Origin: Alphaproteobacteria bacterium
GTDB lineage: Bacteria > Pseudomonadota > Alphaproteobacteria > Rhizobiales > GCA-2746425
Direction: 5' to 3'
DNA: 64,000 bases
Assembly (NCBI GenBank): GCA_024743215.1
Contig: JANSWZ010000002.1
Location: 496,001-560,000, forward strand
The position numbers were made by a program, and so were the translations under genes. The notes under the pieces were generated by a model, which searched no databases, had not been told where the DNA came from, and saw nothing but the letters and a program-made list of their open reading frames with translations. Position 1 is the stretch's first letter. The number at the start of each line of letters is the position of its first letter. Positions 7,806 through 16,835 of the stretch are shown here, in pieces.

Positions 7806-10664
7806 ATGGCTACACAAGTAAAACAGCTTCCGCTGATTGACATCAATGCGCTGAGCGAACAGCTGAACAGCATTGTCGCGAAAAATGGCGGTACCGGTGA
7901 CGCACCGGTCGTGCGCAACAAGGTGCTTGCAACCTTGAAGGAGGCCTACAAGGCCGGTTGCGCAATCGCCAAAGAAGAGTTGAATGAGAATGGCAGTGGC
8001 ACGGCCTGTGCCAAACGTCTGTCAGACATGCAGGATCTGTTGATGCGCTGCATTCTGGAGTTTGCTCTGGCTCATGTTTTCCCGACCGGCACGCCTTCCA
8101 TGGCGGAAAAGCTGTCTGTTGTGGCAGTCGGTGGTTATGGGCGCGGCACCTTAGCGCCGGGGTCTGACATCGATCTGCTGTTCGTGCTGCCCTACAAGCA
8201 GACGCCCTGGGGCGAAAGCGTTGTTGAATATCTGCTGTATCTGTTGTGGGACATGGGCTTCAAGGTTGGCCATGCTACCCGCAACATTGATGAATGTGTC
8301 CGCCTCTCCAAAACCGATATCACAATCCGCACCTCCATACTGGAAGCCCGCCATGTGTGCGGCGACCGCGAGCTGTTTGACGAATTGGAACAGAGGTTTG
8401 AAAAGGATGTGGTGCGCGGCACTGCACGAGAATTTATTGCAGCCAAGCTTGAAGAGCGGGATGATCGCCACAAACGATCCGGCGCGTCACGTTACCGGGT
8501 TGAGCCGAATATCAAAGAGGGCAAGGGCGGCCTTCGTGATCTGCACACCCTGTTCTGGATCGCAAAGTATTTCTACGGCGTTTCCAAGACGGATGAGTTG
8601 ATCAAGCTCGGCGTTTTTACCCGCAAGGAACACAATCGTTTTCTGAAATGTGAAGATTTCCTTTGGGCTGTGCGGTGCCATCTGCATTTCCTGACCGGTC
8701 GGCCCGAAGAACGCCTGTCCTTTGATGTTCAGGCAGAACTGGCGCGGCGGCTTGGTTATCAGGAACATGGCGGCCTGGTAGCGGTTGAGCGCTTCATGAA
8801 GCACTACTTCCTGATTGCCAAGGATGTGGGCGATCTAACCCGTATTTTCTGCGCCCAGCTGGAAGAGGCCGATGCAAAGGATACACCGGATCTCAACCGG
8901 CTGTTTCTCAACCTCACCGGCCGCCGCAGGCGTAAAATTCGCGGTACGACAGACTTTGTTCTGGAGACAAAGCGCATTGCTGCGGCAGATGATACGATCT
9001 TCGAGCGCGATCCGGTCAATCTGATACGTCTGTTCTGGCTGGCAGATAAACACAATCTGGCATTTCATCCAGATACGATCCAACTGGTGCGTCGGTCTCT
9101 GAAGTTCATCACCAAGCAGGTGCGTGAGGACACGGATGCCAATCGCTTGTTTCTGGACATTCTGACAAGCAAAAATCAGCCCGAAACCGTTTTACGACGT
9201 ATGAATGAGGCCGGGGTTCTGGGCCGCTTCATCCCTGATTTCGGGCGTGTCGTCGCGATGATGCAATTCAACATGTATCATCACTTTACAGTTGATGAGC
9301 ACTTGTTGCGATCCATTGGCATTCTGGCCGAAATCGAGCGTGGTGATTTGGAAGCGGAGCACCCGCTGGCCAATGAGATTTTCCCGGAAATCAAAGATCG
9401 CGTCATCCTCTATGTCGCGCTTTTCCTGCATGACATTGCCAAGGGACGTAAGGAAGACCACTCAATTGCCGGAGCCAAGGTTGCCCGTAAACTGTGCCCC
9501 CGCTTTGGTCTGACCCCAGCGCAAACCGAATTGGTGGCCTGGCTGATTGAAGAACATCTCACGATGTCTTCCATCGCCCAGTCACGTGATCTGGCCGACC
9601 GCAAGACCATTCAGGATTTTCATGCTCTGGTTCAAACCACTGAGCGCATGAAAATGCTGCTTATCCTGACCGTCTGCGATATCAAAGCTGTGGGTCCTGG
9701 TGTCTGGAATGGCTGGAAAGGTCAGCTACTGCGCACGCTTTATTATGAAACCGAACCGCTGCTCACCGGTGGCTTTACACAGGTTGCCCAAAGCGAACGC
9801 GTCAATCGCGCCAAACAACAATTGTCCCATGTGCTGATGGAAGAAAAGCGCGAGGGCGAAAAAGCCTGGAGCCAACGCCAGGTCAAGACCTATCAGAAAC
9901 TCCACTATTCGGCTTACTGGATGCGGGTGGATCCAGATGCGATGGCGCGACATGCGCGTTTTATCAATAATGCTGAATCGGAAAAGCAAACCTTTGCGAC
10001 CACTGTTCATACGAAATCATTTGAGGAAATTACCGAAATTACCGTCTATGCGCCGGACCATCCCAGGTTGCTGGCCTATGTGACCGGAGCCTGCGCCGTT
10101 GCCGGCGCAAACATTGTTGACGCACAGATTTTCACGACGACCAATGGCAAGGCGCTGGATTCCATTTTCATCAACCGGGAATTCAATGATGATGCCGATG
10201 AATTGCGCCGCGGCGCGCGCATTGGCGATCTTATTCAAGACGTGTTGAACGGGTCATTACATTTGCCGGGCGTGCTGGCCACCAAAAGCAAGAAGACACG
10301 CCGTCAAAAGGCGTTTTCGCTGGACCCTGAGGTCTCAATCGACAACACCATTTCAAATTTGTTTTCGGTTATTGAAGTCTCGGGGCTCGACCGGCTTGGT
10401 CTGCTATATGATCTGACCACAGCATTGGCTGACCTTAATCTGGACATTGCCTCAGCTCATATTGCGACTTTTGGAGAGCGGGCACTGGATGGATTTTACG
10501 TGACTGATCTGATGGGTGAGAAGATTACCGGCCCTGCCAAACACAAAGCGATCAAGGATCGGTTGATGCGAATTTTCACGACAAAGCCCGGAACGGCCGG
10601 TCATTTGCCAAATAAAAGCAAACGCAACACAACGCCGATGAACAAAAAGAGCCTGACCGTGTGA
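7806..10664 (+). CDS. glnD: GlnD, bifunctional uridylyltransferase/uridylyl-removing enzyme
   Basis: Nitrogen-status sensor that adds UMP to or removes it from PII proteins. The nucleotidyltransferase motif GGYGRGTLAPGSDIDLL is near residue 110, an HD domain with FLHDIAKGR near 540, and two ACT domains near 740 and 855 that sense glutamine. ATG 7806 gives 952 residues, a normal length. The TTG at 7770 was rejected because it lies inside a terminator-like hairpin. The end overlaps the murJ start by four bases (GTGA), the usual alphaproteobacterial arrangement. Confidence 0.96.
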   Translation: MATQVKQLPLIDINALSEQLNSIVAKNGGTGDAPVVRNKVLATLKEAYKAGCAIAKEELNENGSGTACAKRLSDMQDLLMRCILEFALAHVFPTGTPSMAEKLSVVAVGGYGRGTLAPGSDIDLLFVLPYKQTPWGESVVEYLLYLLWDMGFKVGHATRNIDECVRLSKTDITIRTSILEARHVCGDRELFDELEQRFEKDVVRGTAREFIAAKLEERDDRHKRSGASRYRVEPNIKEGKGGLRDLHTLFWIAKYFYGVSKTDELIKLGVFTRKEHNRFLKCEDFLWAVRCHLHFLTGRPEERLSFDVQAELARRLGYQEHGGLVAVERFMKHYFLIAKDVGDLTRIFCAQLEEADAKDTPDLNRLFLNLTGRRRRKIRGTTDFVLETKRIAAADDTIFERDPVNLIRLFWLADKHNLAFHPDTIQLVRRSLKFITKQVREDTDANRLFLDILTSKNQPETVLRRMNEAGVLGRFIPDFGRVVAMMQFNMYHHFTVDEHLLRSIGILAEIERGDLEAEHPLANEIFPEIKDRVILYVALFLHDIAKGRKEDHSIAGAKVARKLCPRFGLTPAQTELVAWLIEEHLTMSSIAQSRDLADRKTIQDFHALVQTTERMKMLLILTVCDIKAVGPGVWNGWKGQLLRTLYYETEPLLTGGFTQVAQSERVNRAKQQLSHVLMEEKREGEKAWSQRQVKTYQKLHYSAYWMRVDPDAMARHARFINNAESEKQTFATTVHTKSFEEITEITVYAPDHPRLLAYVTGACAVAGANIVDAQIFTTTNGKALDSIFINREFNDDADELRRGARIGDLIQDVLNGSLHLPGVLATKSKKTRRQKAFSLDPEVSIDNTISNLFSVIEVSGLDRLGLLYDLTTALADLNLDIASAHIATFGERALDGFYVTDLMGEKITGPAKHKAIKDRLMRIFTTKPGTAGHLPNKSKRNTTPMNKKSLTV

Positions 10665-12238
10665 AACTCTTTTCCAATTTCTTCACTGTCGGTTTTGCGA
10701 CGCTTTTAAGCCGAATACTTGGCTATGTGCGCGACCTTCTTATGGCGGCCTTTGTTGGCACCGGCCCGGTTGCAGATGCTTTTCTGGTGGCTTTTCGACT
10801 GCCAAACCTGTTTCGCAGATTGTTTGCTGAGGGCGCATTCAATGCAGCCTTTGTGCCGCTGTTTGCGCGCTCTCTGGAAGAGGGCGAGGCGGAGAAGAAC
10901 CCCGAAAAGGCCAGTAATTTCGCCAGTGAAATTCTGGCCGTGTTTCTCTTCACCTTGCTGCTTCTGACAGCGCTTGCGGAAATTGCGACCCCGTTTTTCG
11001 TATCCGTTCTTGCGCCCGGTTTCCTGGATGACACCGTCAAATTTGAACTGGCGGTTTGGCTGACACGCATCACCTTTCCCTATCTGCTATGCATGTCGTT
11101 GATTGCGATGTTGAGCGGTATGCTCAATACATTCGGTCATTTTCGTGCAGCAGCCTATGGCCCCATCCTTTTGAACGTCATCATGATTGGTGTGCTGGCT
11201 GTCATTGGTTTGCGGGGTTTTGGCGACACACCCATTTCCGGTTTCTGGCTGGCATGGGGCGTTTTCGTGGCCGGGTTTGTACAGTTGGGCGTGCTGTATT
11301 GGATGTTTCGGAGAACCAAATTCAATCTTCGGCTCAAACGACCGCGCCTGACGAAATCCGTCAAACGCCTGCTGGCGTTGGGTGTTCCAGGCGTCATTGC
11401 CGGGGGCATTACCCAGATCAACATTCTTGTTGGCACCATCATCGCCTCCACCCAGGACAGTGCGGTTTCGTTTCTGTATTACGCAGATCGGCTTTATCAG
11501 TTTCCGCTGGGCATTGTTGGTATTGCCATGGGCGTGGTTCTGCTGCCAGTCCTGTCGCGGCACATAAGACGCGATGAACTGCAGATCGCCAGTGACACCC
11601 AGAACCGTGCAATGGAACTGGCACTGGCTTTGACCCTGCCTGCCGCGATGGCTCTGTTTCTGGTGCCGGATGCGGTTATCCGGTTAATGTTCGAGCGCGG
11701 AAATTTTACGCCAGAAGCAACCATTCAAACCGGTGCTGCTCTGGCTGCTTTTGCCTGGGGCCTGCCAGCCTTTGTTCTGATCAAAGTCTTTTCTCCAGGT
11801 TATTTTGCCCGTGAAGATACCAAGACGCCGATGTATTTTGCAGGCATTGGTGTGGCCGTGAATGTCGCCTTTTCCCTGGCATTGTTCCCTCTGTTTCAGC
11901 ATGTCGGTATTGCCATTGCCACGTCTCTTGCCGGTTGGGCCAATGCCGGCTGCCTTGGATTCATACTGTGGAAACGCGGTCACTTCGTCTGGGATGACAG
12001 TTTGCACCGGCGGGTACCGCGTCTGGTGCTGGCAACGCTTCTGACTGGCGTCTGGATCTATTATGGCGCCAATTGGCTAAGCCCGTTTTTGACCGATGCT
12101 GCCTTCCTGGTGAAATTCTTTGGCATGGGTGTTCTGGGCACGGTCAGCCTCGCCATTTTTGGCATGGTGTGCCAATTGACGGGGGTCTTCAACGCATTGA
12201 CCATTGCACAACGGATACGGAGCCGCTCCAAAGGTTGA
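10661..12238 (+). CDS. murJ: MurJ (MviN), lipid II flippase
   Basis: Inner-membrane flippase that moves lipid II to the periplasm for peptidoglycan synthesis. The 525 residues form about 14 membrane segments. The N-terminus carries the family pattern SRILGYVRDLLMAAFVG followed by AFRLPNLFRRLFAEGAFN, both highly conserved in MurJ. GTG at 10661 overlaps the glnD stop, so the genes are translationally coupled. Confidence 0.96.
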   Translation: MKLFSNFFTVGFATLLSRILGYVRDLLMAAFVGTGPVADAFLVAFRLPNLFRRLFAEGAFNAAFVPLFARSLEEGEAEKNPEKASNFASEILAVFLFTLLLLTALAEIATPFFVSVLAPGFLDDTVKFELAVWLTRITFPYLLCMSLIAMLSGMLNTFGHFRAAAYGPILLNVIMIGVLAVIGLRGFGDTPISGFWLAWGVFVAGFVQLGVLYWMFRRTKFNLRLKRPRLTKSVKRLLALGVPGVIAGGITQINILVGTIIASTQDSAVSFLYYADRLYQFPLGIVGIAMGVVLLPVLSRHIRRDELQIASDTQNRAMELALALTLPAAMALFLVPDAVIRLMFERGNFTPEATIQTGAALAAFAWGLPAFVLIKVFSPGYFAREDTKTPMYFAGIGVAVNVAFSLALFPLFQHVGIAIATSLAGWANAGCLGFILWKRGHFVWDDSLHRRVPRLVLATLLTGVWIYYGANWLSPFLTDAAFLVKFFGMGVLGTVSLAIFGMVCQLTGVFNALTIAQRIRSRSKG

Positions 12239-12305
12239 GTCTTGCCAGCGCCGCCCGGCTTCGTCATAAGAGCGCAGCATTCAATTCCAGTCACAAGAGT
12301 GAAAC

Positions 12306-13364
12306 ATGACTTCGGCAGCTTCCGGTTTTGAACCACGGGTGTTTTCCGGCATCCAGCCTAGCGGCAATGTACATCTTGGCAATTATCTGGGCGCGATCAA
12401 GCGCTTCGTTGCCATGCAGGAAAGCCACAATTGCGTTTATTGCGTGGTTGATCTGCATGCCGTCACCGTGTGGCAGGACCCCATTGTGCTGCGGCAGAAA
12501 ACACGGGAAGTGACGGCGGCGTTTCTGGCTGCGGGCATTGATCCATCGAAACACATTGTTTTCAATCAAAGTCAGGTAAAAGAACATGCCGAACTGGCAT
12601 GGCTCTTTAATTGCGTTGCCCGTATGGGGTGGCTCAGCCGTATGACCCAATTCAAGGACAAGGCTGGCAAGAACCGCGAAAATGCATCTGTTGGCCTGTT
12701 TGCCTATCCCAGCCTGATGGCCGCTGACATTCTGGCTTACCGCGCCACCCATGTGCCGGTGGGCGAGGATCAGAAGCAGCATTTGGAATTGACGCGCGAC
12801 ATTGCGCAGAAATTCAATATGGATTTTGCTGGTGAAATTGATCGTCTCGGATTGGGCATTGGGCCGGACAAGACATATTTTCCGCTGCCGGAGCCGTTGA
12901 TTACGGGCGCGGCGACACGGGTCATGTCATTGCGCGACGGTTCGAAGAAAATGTCGAGTTCTGATGCTTCCGATCTGTCGCGGCTGAATCTGACGGATGA
13001 TGCTGACGATTTGGCGAAGAAGGTTCGTAAAGCAAAGACGGACCCAAACCCGCTGCCGGATAATCTCGATGATCTGGCTGACCGGCCGGAAGCGCGCAAT
13101 CTCATCAACATCTATTCCGGCCTGTCTGACAAGGCCCCGCAGGATGTGCTGACAGAATATGCCGGGGCCGAGTTTTCAAAGTTCAAACCGGCCCTGGCCG
13201 ATTTGGCTGTGGAAACCCTGTCTCCGATCACATTGGAGATGCGCCGTCTGATGGATGATACGGATCATGTGGACGCAGTGCTGCGTAACGGCGCTGAACA
13301 GGCGCGCGTGCTGGCACAACCGGTTCTGCGGGATGTCAAAGCCATATTCGGCTTCGTTTCCTAG
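12306..13364 (+). CDS. trpS: Tryptophanyl-tRNA synthetase
   Basis: Class I aminoacyl-tRNA synthetase charging tRNA-Trp. The HIGH-type motif is in [16 protein letters not shown] near residues 15-29 and the KMSKS-type loop is [10 protein letters not shown] near 214-223. The length of 352 residues fits the alphaproteobacterial enzymes. The start is 67 bases after murJ, in the common murJ-trpS order. Confidence 0.96.
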   Translation: MTSAASGFEPRVFSGIQPSGNVHLGNYLGAIKRFVAMQESHNCVYCVVDLHAVTVWQDPIVLRQKTREVTAAFLAAGIDPSKHIVFNQSQVKEHAELAWLFNCVARMGWLSRMTQFKDKAGKNRENASVGLFAYPSLMAADILAYRATHVPVGEDQKQHLELTRDIAQKFNMDFAGEIDRLGLGIGPDKTYFPLPEPLITGAATRVMSLRDGSKKMSSSDASDLSRLNLTDDADDLAKKVRKAKTDPNPLPDNLDDLADRPEARNLINIYSGLSDKAPQDVLTEYAGAEFSKFKPALADLAVETLSPITLEMRRLMDDTDHVDAVLRNGAEQARVLAQPVLRDVKAIFGFVS

Positions 13365-13447
13365 TGCACATGTCATGAGTGTTGCATCGGAATGAGTGCG
13401 CTGACAAAATACTTGCCGCGACGCGCAACCAATGGCAGCATCCGCAC

Positions 13448-13939
13448 ATGATGAAGCAACGAAAAAGTAAGGAAGAGGGTCACCGCCGCAAGTTTCTGGT
13501 GGTGATTGATGACACGCCCGAGTGTCATCGAGCCCTGATCTATGCCGCACGGCGCGCAGAGAGCACAGGCGGTGGGCTGGTGCTGCTCTATGTGATTTCC
13601 ACCGGGGAGTTTCAACACTGGATTGGTGTGGAAGACATCATGCGGGCCGAAGCGCGCGAAGAGGCCGAAGGCATCCTTGCGCGCTACGAAAATGAGGTCA
13701 ATTCGGTCTCCACGATGCGCCCGGACCTGGTTATTCTGGAAGGTCAGCGCGCACCGCAGATTTTGGAACTGATCGAGGAAGACGAAGACATCGCTGTGCT
13801 CGTTCTGGCAGCAGCCTCCGGAACAGAAGGGCCCGGCCCTCTTATTGCCTCGCTTGCAACAAAAACCAATGCATTTCCAATTCCAGTGACCATCGTTCCA
13901 GGTGATCTGACAGATGAAGACATGGATGCAATCGTCTGA
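13448..13939 (+). CDS. Universal stress protein (UspA family)
   Basis: Small cytosolic nucleotide-binding-fold protein. After a basic N-terminus (KQRKSKEEGHRRKF) comes the Usp strand FLVVIDDTPECHRAL; the C-terminal part has VLVLAAASGTEGPGPL, resembling the Usp nucleotide-binding loop. The frame is open from 13379, but related proteins begin near MKQRKSKEEG, so ATG 13448 or 13451 is likely. The trpS-usp-nfuA order is conserved in related genomes; here a minus-strand operon is inserted after usp. The biochemical role is undefined. Confidence 0.85.
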   Translation: MMKQRKSKEEGHRRKFLVVIDDTPECHRALIYAARRAESTGGGLVLLYVISTGEFQHWIGVEDIMRAEAREEAEGILARYENEVNSVSTMRPDLVILEGQRAPQILELIEEDEDIAVLVLAAASGTEGPGPLIASLATKTNAFPIPVTIVPGDLTDEDMDAIV

Positions 13940-13967
13940 ACCTGAATTGCTTAGCTCAATTCGGTTC
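13938..13967. terminator. Hairpin between convergent usp and SRPBCC genes
   Basis: GAACC-T-GAATTG at 13938-13949 pairs with CAATTCGGTTC at 13957-13967, an 11-bp stem with one bulged T and a seven-base loop. It spans the usp stop and the last codons of the minus-strand gene. No T run follows on either strand, so a bidirectional terminator is plausible but not proven. Confidence 0.4.
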
Positions 13968-14376
13968 GCAAGCTGGCCAGGTGATCGTCCCAGCCCTTGT
14001 CGAGTGCCAGTATCAGACCCATTGCGGCTTCGCCCGCAGCCTGGCTGATGCCTTCATGGGTGAGTGACAGTTTTGTGCCGCCCTCAAGGGCCTCCAACTC
14101 CCAGATTACGATGGTGCTGGCCCCATTCAATGGTTTGATGGTGAATGAGTATTTCAGGCGGCTCGGTGGGTCCATCTCCAGCACTGTGCCCCAACATATT
14201 TTATTTACAGAGCCATCATCACCAGTCGAAACAAGCGCATAATCCTGCTTGTCCGCAAGATCGGCCTCAGCGGGTTGAAACCACAATTTGAGTTTGTCTT
14301 TCTCAGTCAGAAAAGACCAGACGGTCTCGCGTGATGCGGGCAGGAAGATGGATTTGTTCAATGTGTCATTGCTCAT
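13951..14376 (-). CDS. SRPBCC (AHSA1-like) domain protein
   Basis: A 141-residue START/AHSA1-like fold that binds small hydrophobic ligands or acts as a co-chaperone. It begins with IFLPASRETVWSFLTEKDK and has GTVLEMDPPSRLKYSF in the middle, both typical. It is translated last in a three-gene operon and overlaps the ArsR gene by four bases. ArsR-SRPBCC pairs are common in bacteria and the SRPBCC partner is often proposed to sense or modulate; the ligand here is unknown. Confidence 0.88.
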   Translation of the reverse strand: MSNDTLNKSIFLPASRETVWSFLTEKDKLKLWFQPAEADLADKQDYALVSTGDDGSVNKICWGTVLEMDPPSRLKYSFTIKPLNGASTIVIWELEALEGGTKLSLTHEGISQAAGEAAMGLILALDKGWDDHLASLRTELS

Positions 14377-14714
14377 GGCTGTTTTTCGCTTTCATTGCGT
14401 TGTTCGTTTTCAATTGCAGATTGCAGTGCGCTCAGTTTTTCGTCCCAGAAGCGGTTGAAGTAATTGAGCCAGTCAGCGGCGGCCCTGATGCCTTCCGGTG
14501 CCAGCCGGTTAATCCGCTCTCGCCCCTTGGGATGCACCGAGATCAGGTTGCCTTCTTCCAGAATGGTCAGATGTTTTCGGACCGCGCCTCTGGTCATGTC
14601 GAAATGATCAGATACCTGGGCAATGGTCATGTCGGACGATCCCAAATGCATCAGAATCTGTCGACGCGTTGGATCTGCGAGGGCGCGGAAAGCCCCCTGC
14701 TCTGCCGACATCAT
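14373..14714 (-). CDS. ArsR-family winged-helix repressor
   Basis: A 113-residue helix-turn-helix regulator. It starts with EQGAFRALADPTRRQILMHL and has the recognition region ISVHPKGRERINRLAPEG in the wing. The metal-binding ELCVC-type motif of classical ArsR is absent, as in the SRPBCC-linked subgroup. It overlaps both neighbours by four bases, so all three genes are coupled. It probably binds the repeated sites at 15194-15240 and controls its own operon. Confidence 0.88.
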   Translation of the reverse strand: MMSAEQGAFRALADPTRRQILMHLGSSDMTIAQVSDHFDMTRGAVRKHLTILEEGNLISVHPKGRERINRLAPEGIRAAADWLNYFNRFWDEKLSALQSAIENEQRNESEKQP

Positions 14715-15178
14715 TGGTCAATTGGCAGGAAATCAAACCTGCCATCCTGATAAAGAAAGGTGACGCAATCGACGGCGGATACGCATTTGCTGATATGAGC
14801 GAGACCCGCCGGAATTTTGTAGTATGAGCCGGCAGGAAGTGCGACCTCATCATCCGGCCCGAGCGCCACCGCATGGTGTGTGATCGTACCACTGACGACC
14901 AGACCATACATGTTTGCAGATTTGATATGTGCTGGGCTGGTCAGGCCCGCAGGCAGTCTCACCATCGCCATATAGGCTTCAGAGAATCGGTCCCCCTGCA
15001 GTGCGGCAAATTGAACGCCCTCACCGGTTACCTCCCAATTCAACTGCGCGGATGGCTTGTTGATAATCCGCCCTTTGCTTTCTCCAATTTCGACACTGGC
15101 ACCGGCGGCAGCAGCAGAGCTTGCGATAAGGGCCGCAGACGCAAGAATTGTGAGACGCATCGCTAATTTGTAAAACAC
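14711..15178 (-). CDS. Exported cupin-domain protein (DUF4437-like)
   Basis: A 155-residue protein with a signal peptide (hydrophobic stretch TILASAALIASSAAAAG) and a single cupin fold. The sequence SPAHIKSANMYGLVVSGTITHH matches the first cupin motif and LPAGSYYKIPAGLAHISK the second. GTG 15178 is preferred because AAGGAG lies eight bases upstream (15192-15187 on this strand). It is the first gene of the cupin-ArsR-SRPBCC operon. A periplasmic sensor or detoxifying enzyme is possible, but no function can be assigned. Confidence 0.75.
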   Translation of the reverse strand: MFYKLAMRLTILASAALIASSAAAAGASVEIGESKGRIINKPSAQLNWEVTGEGVQFAALQGDRFSEAYMAMVRLPAGLTSPAHIKSANMYGLVVSGTITHHAVALGPDDEVALPAGSYYKIPAGLAHISKCVSAVDCVTFLYQDGRFDFLPIDQ

Positions 15179-15193
15179 ACCGTGAACTCCTTT

Positions 15194-15240
15194 AATAACA
15201 CCAAAAGGTATTATTTAAATATGACACCAAATGGTAATAT
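15194..15240. promoter_or_regulatory. Two tandem ArsR-type operator sites
   Basis: Two palindromic elements sit just upstream of the operon's ribosome binding site. Site 1 (15194-15215) has ATAACACC and GGTATTAT around AAAA. Site 2 (15219-15240) has CACC and GGT around AAAT in a weaker palindrome. Their centres are 26 bp apart. The CACC-AAAW-GGT core resembles sites described for SRPBCC-linked ArsR proteins. Occupancy would block initiation of the cupin-ArsR-SRPBCC operon. Confidence 0.6.
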
Positions 15241-15286
15241 GTCAAGTTGTATGTGGAATTGTGGTCTGATCTTCCAAAATCCGAGA

Positions 15287-15324
15287 TTGCGAAACATCGC
15301 ATTCCAGTCTAGAATAATTCTAAA
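15287..15324 (+). promoter_or_regulatory. Promoter with an Irr (ICE) box upstream of nfuA
   Basis: TTGCGA at 15287-15292 and TAGAAT at 15310-15315 form a sigma-70-like promoter with 17-base spacing. The sequence TCTAGAATAATTCTAAA at 15308-15324 covers the -10 element and matches the alphaproteobacterial iron control element bound by Irr, differing at one palindromic position. Irr would repress here when heme or iron is low. This rests on motif similarity. Confidence 0.6.
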
Positions 15325-15419
15325 TTAGACCTTTTACATTGTCGGAATATGCTTATATCGGTATTCAACGATGATGTTTTCTTCGGTGCACTCAAGCACT
15401 GTTTCGGGAGTTCGTTTCC

Positions 15420-15983
15420 ATGTTTATTCAGACAGAAGCTACGCCAAATCCAGCCACGTTGAAGTTCCTTCCGGGACAGACCGTCCTGGCAAAGGAAACG
15501 CGCGATTATCGCAGTGCTACAGATGCTGAAGATTCTCCGCTTGCCCAGAAGTTGTTTTCTGTCGAGGGCGTGGACGGCGTGTTTTTTGGTCAGGAATTTA
15601 TCTCGGTTACCAAATCGGATGTGGAATGGGCTCATATCAAACCGGCCATTCTGGGTGCGATAATGGAGCATTTCCTGTCCGGACAGCCGGTGCTTGATGG
15701 CACGGGTGATGCAGACGGCGAGACCAGCGGTGAGTTTTTTGAAGAAAGCGACGCGGAAACGGTGAAGGTCATCAAGGAATTGCTGGAGACGCGTGTGCGC
15801 CCGGCAGTGGCCAATGATGGTGGCGACATCACGTTCCAGGGCTTCAAGGACGGGGTTGTCTTCCTTCATATGCGCGGTGCCTGTGCAGGCTGCCCGTCAT
15901 CCACAGCAACACTGAAGCACGGTATTGAAAACCTGCTGCGCCATTTTGTGCCCGATGTGCAGGAAGTACGCCCGGTCACCTGA
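15420..15983 (+). CDS. nfuA: NfuA/NifU-family iron-sulfur cluster carrier
   Basis: A 187-residue Fe-S scaffold or carrier. The N-terminal domain begins MFIQTEATPNPATLKFLPGQ, the Nfu_N signature. The C-terminal NifU-like domain has GACAGCPSST near residues 153-162, whose CxxC pair binds the cluster at a dimer interface. It lies downstream of an ICE-like element and is followed by a strong terminator, so it is probably transcribed alone. Its role is delivery of Fe-S clusters to client enzymes; MiaB, encoded about 3 kb away, needs such clusters. Confidence 0.94.
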   Translation: MFIQTEATPNPATLKFLPGQTVLAKETRDYRSATDAEDSPLAQKLFSVEGVDGVFFGQEFISVTKSDVEWAHIKPAILGAIMEHFLSGQPVLDGTGDADGETSGEFFEESDAETVKVIKELLETRVRPAVANDGGDITFQGFKDGVVFLHMRGACAGCPSSTATLKHGIENLLRHFVPDVQEVRPVT

Positions 15984-16023
15984 TCGCTTGCGAAATACCC
16001 GCGATCAAAAAACAGCAATTTGT

Positions 16024-16052
16024 AATGCCGGGCAAATTCGCTCGGCATTTTT
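16024..16052 (+). terminator. Intrinsic terminator after nfuA
   Basis: AATGCCGGGC (16024-16033) pairs with GCTCGGCATT (16040-16049), ten pairs with one G-U, enclosing AAATTC and followed directly by TTT. It lies 41 bases after the nfuA stop and separates it from tsaB. Confidence 0.8.
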
Positions 16053-16109
16053 GTTGAAACTGTGATCTTAGACTTGGCAGCGCCACAAAAGCCTTTTAAC
16101 GAACGGTCC

Positions 16110-16835
16110 ATGGTTCAACTCAGTATAGACACCTGTAATGCACTTTGTGCGGTCGCGGTTTCCAAATGGGAAGACGGCCGTGTTCAGCCTATTGCGCAAA
16201 ACACTCAGGACCTGGGACGGGGCCATGCGGAAATTCTGACTGGGCAGATTGCCACACTGCTCTCGTCAAGCGGTCTCGTACCTGCTGATATTGACCGAAT
16301 TGCCGTCACAAAAGGCCCCGGCTCCTTCACCGGTCAGCGGGTTGGGCTTTCAGCAGCCAGGGTTCTGGCTGCAACCCTAAAAATTGATGCCATAGGAGTT
16401 GGCGTGCTGGACGCATTGCTGCTGGAAGCAAGTGCGCTCAATCGTGATTCGCTGGCCTTCTGCGCCATCAATGATGCCCGACGGGGAGCTGCCTATGTCA
16501 AAGCTGTGGATCATTCTGGAACCGTGCTGATAGATGACAGCCTGATCCCGGTTGACGCACTTCCAGACGCGGTGGCAGCGTTACCCGTGCCACTCTGCCT
16601 GATTGGCTCAGGTCTTTCCTTGCTGCCAGCTGAAAACGCAGAAGACCAGATGATCATCGACACTGCTTTACCGAATATTCTCAGTATAGCCGAGCTTGGC
16701 CACACGCTGGCCGTTGAAACCAACCCGGCAGCGCCACTTTACCTGCGCGGTGCTGATGCAAAACCCCAATCTGCAAAACATGTGCTGCGGCCCGCTGCGC
16801 AAGACAGTGGCAGAGCGACAGGGGCTGCGCTGTGA
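16110..16835 (+). CDS. tsaB: TsaB, tRNA threonylcarbamoyladenosine biosynthesis protein
   Basis: Partner of TsaD in the t6A37 modification of ANN-decoding tRNAs. It has the ASKHA-fold start LSIDTCNALCAVAV and GPGSFTGQRVGLSAARVLA near residues 70-88, the hallmark of YeaZ/TsaB. ATG 16110 is chosen since the family starts directly before this strand; the frame is open further upstream to 16062. It overlaps rimI by four bases (GTGA), a very common pairing. Confidence 0.93.
   Translation: MVQLSIDTCNALCAVAVSKWEDGRVQPIAQNTQDLGRGHAEILTGQIATLLSSSGLVPADIDRIAVTKGPGSFTGQRVGLSAARVLAATLKIDAIGVGVLDALLLEASALNRDSLAFCAINDARRGAAYVKAVDHSGTVLIDDSLIPVDALPDAVAALPVPLCLIGSGLSLLPAENAEDQMIIDTALPNILSIAELGHTLAVETNPAAPLYLRGADAKPQSAKHVLRPAAQDSGRATGAAL

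Noticed and set aside
15309-15869. 186-codon minus-strand frame
   Set aside because: It is antisense to nfuA, whose Nfu and NifU motifs are unambiguous.
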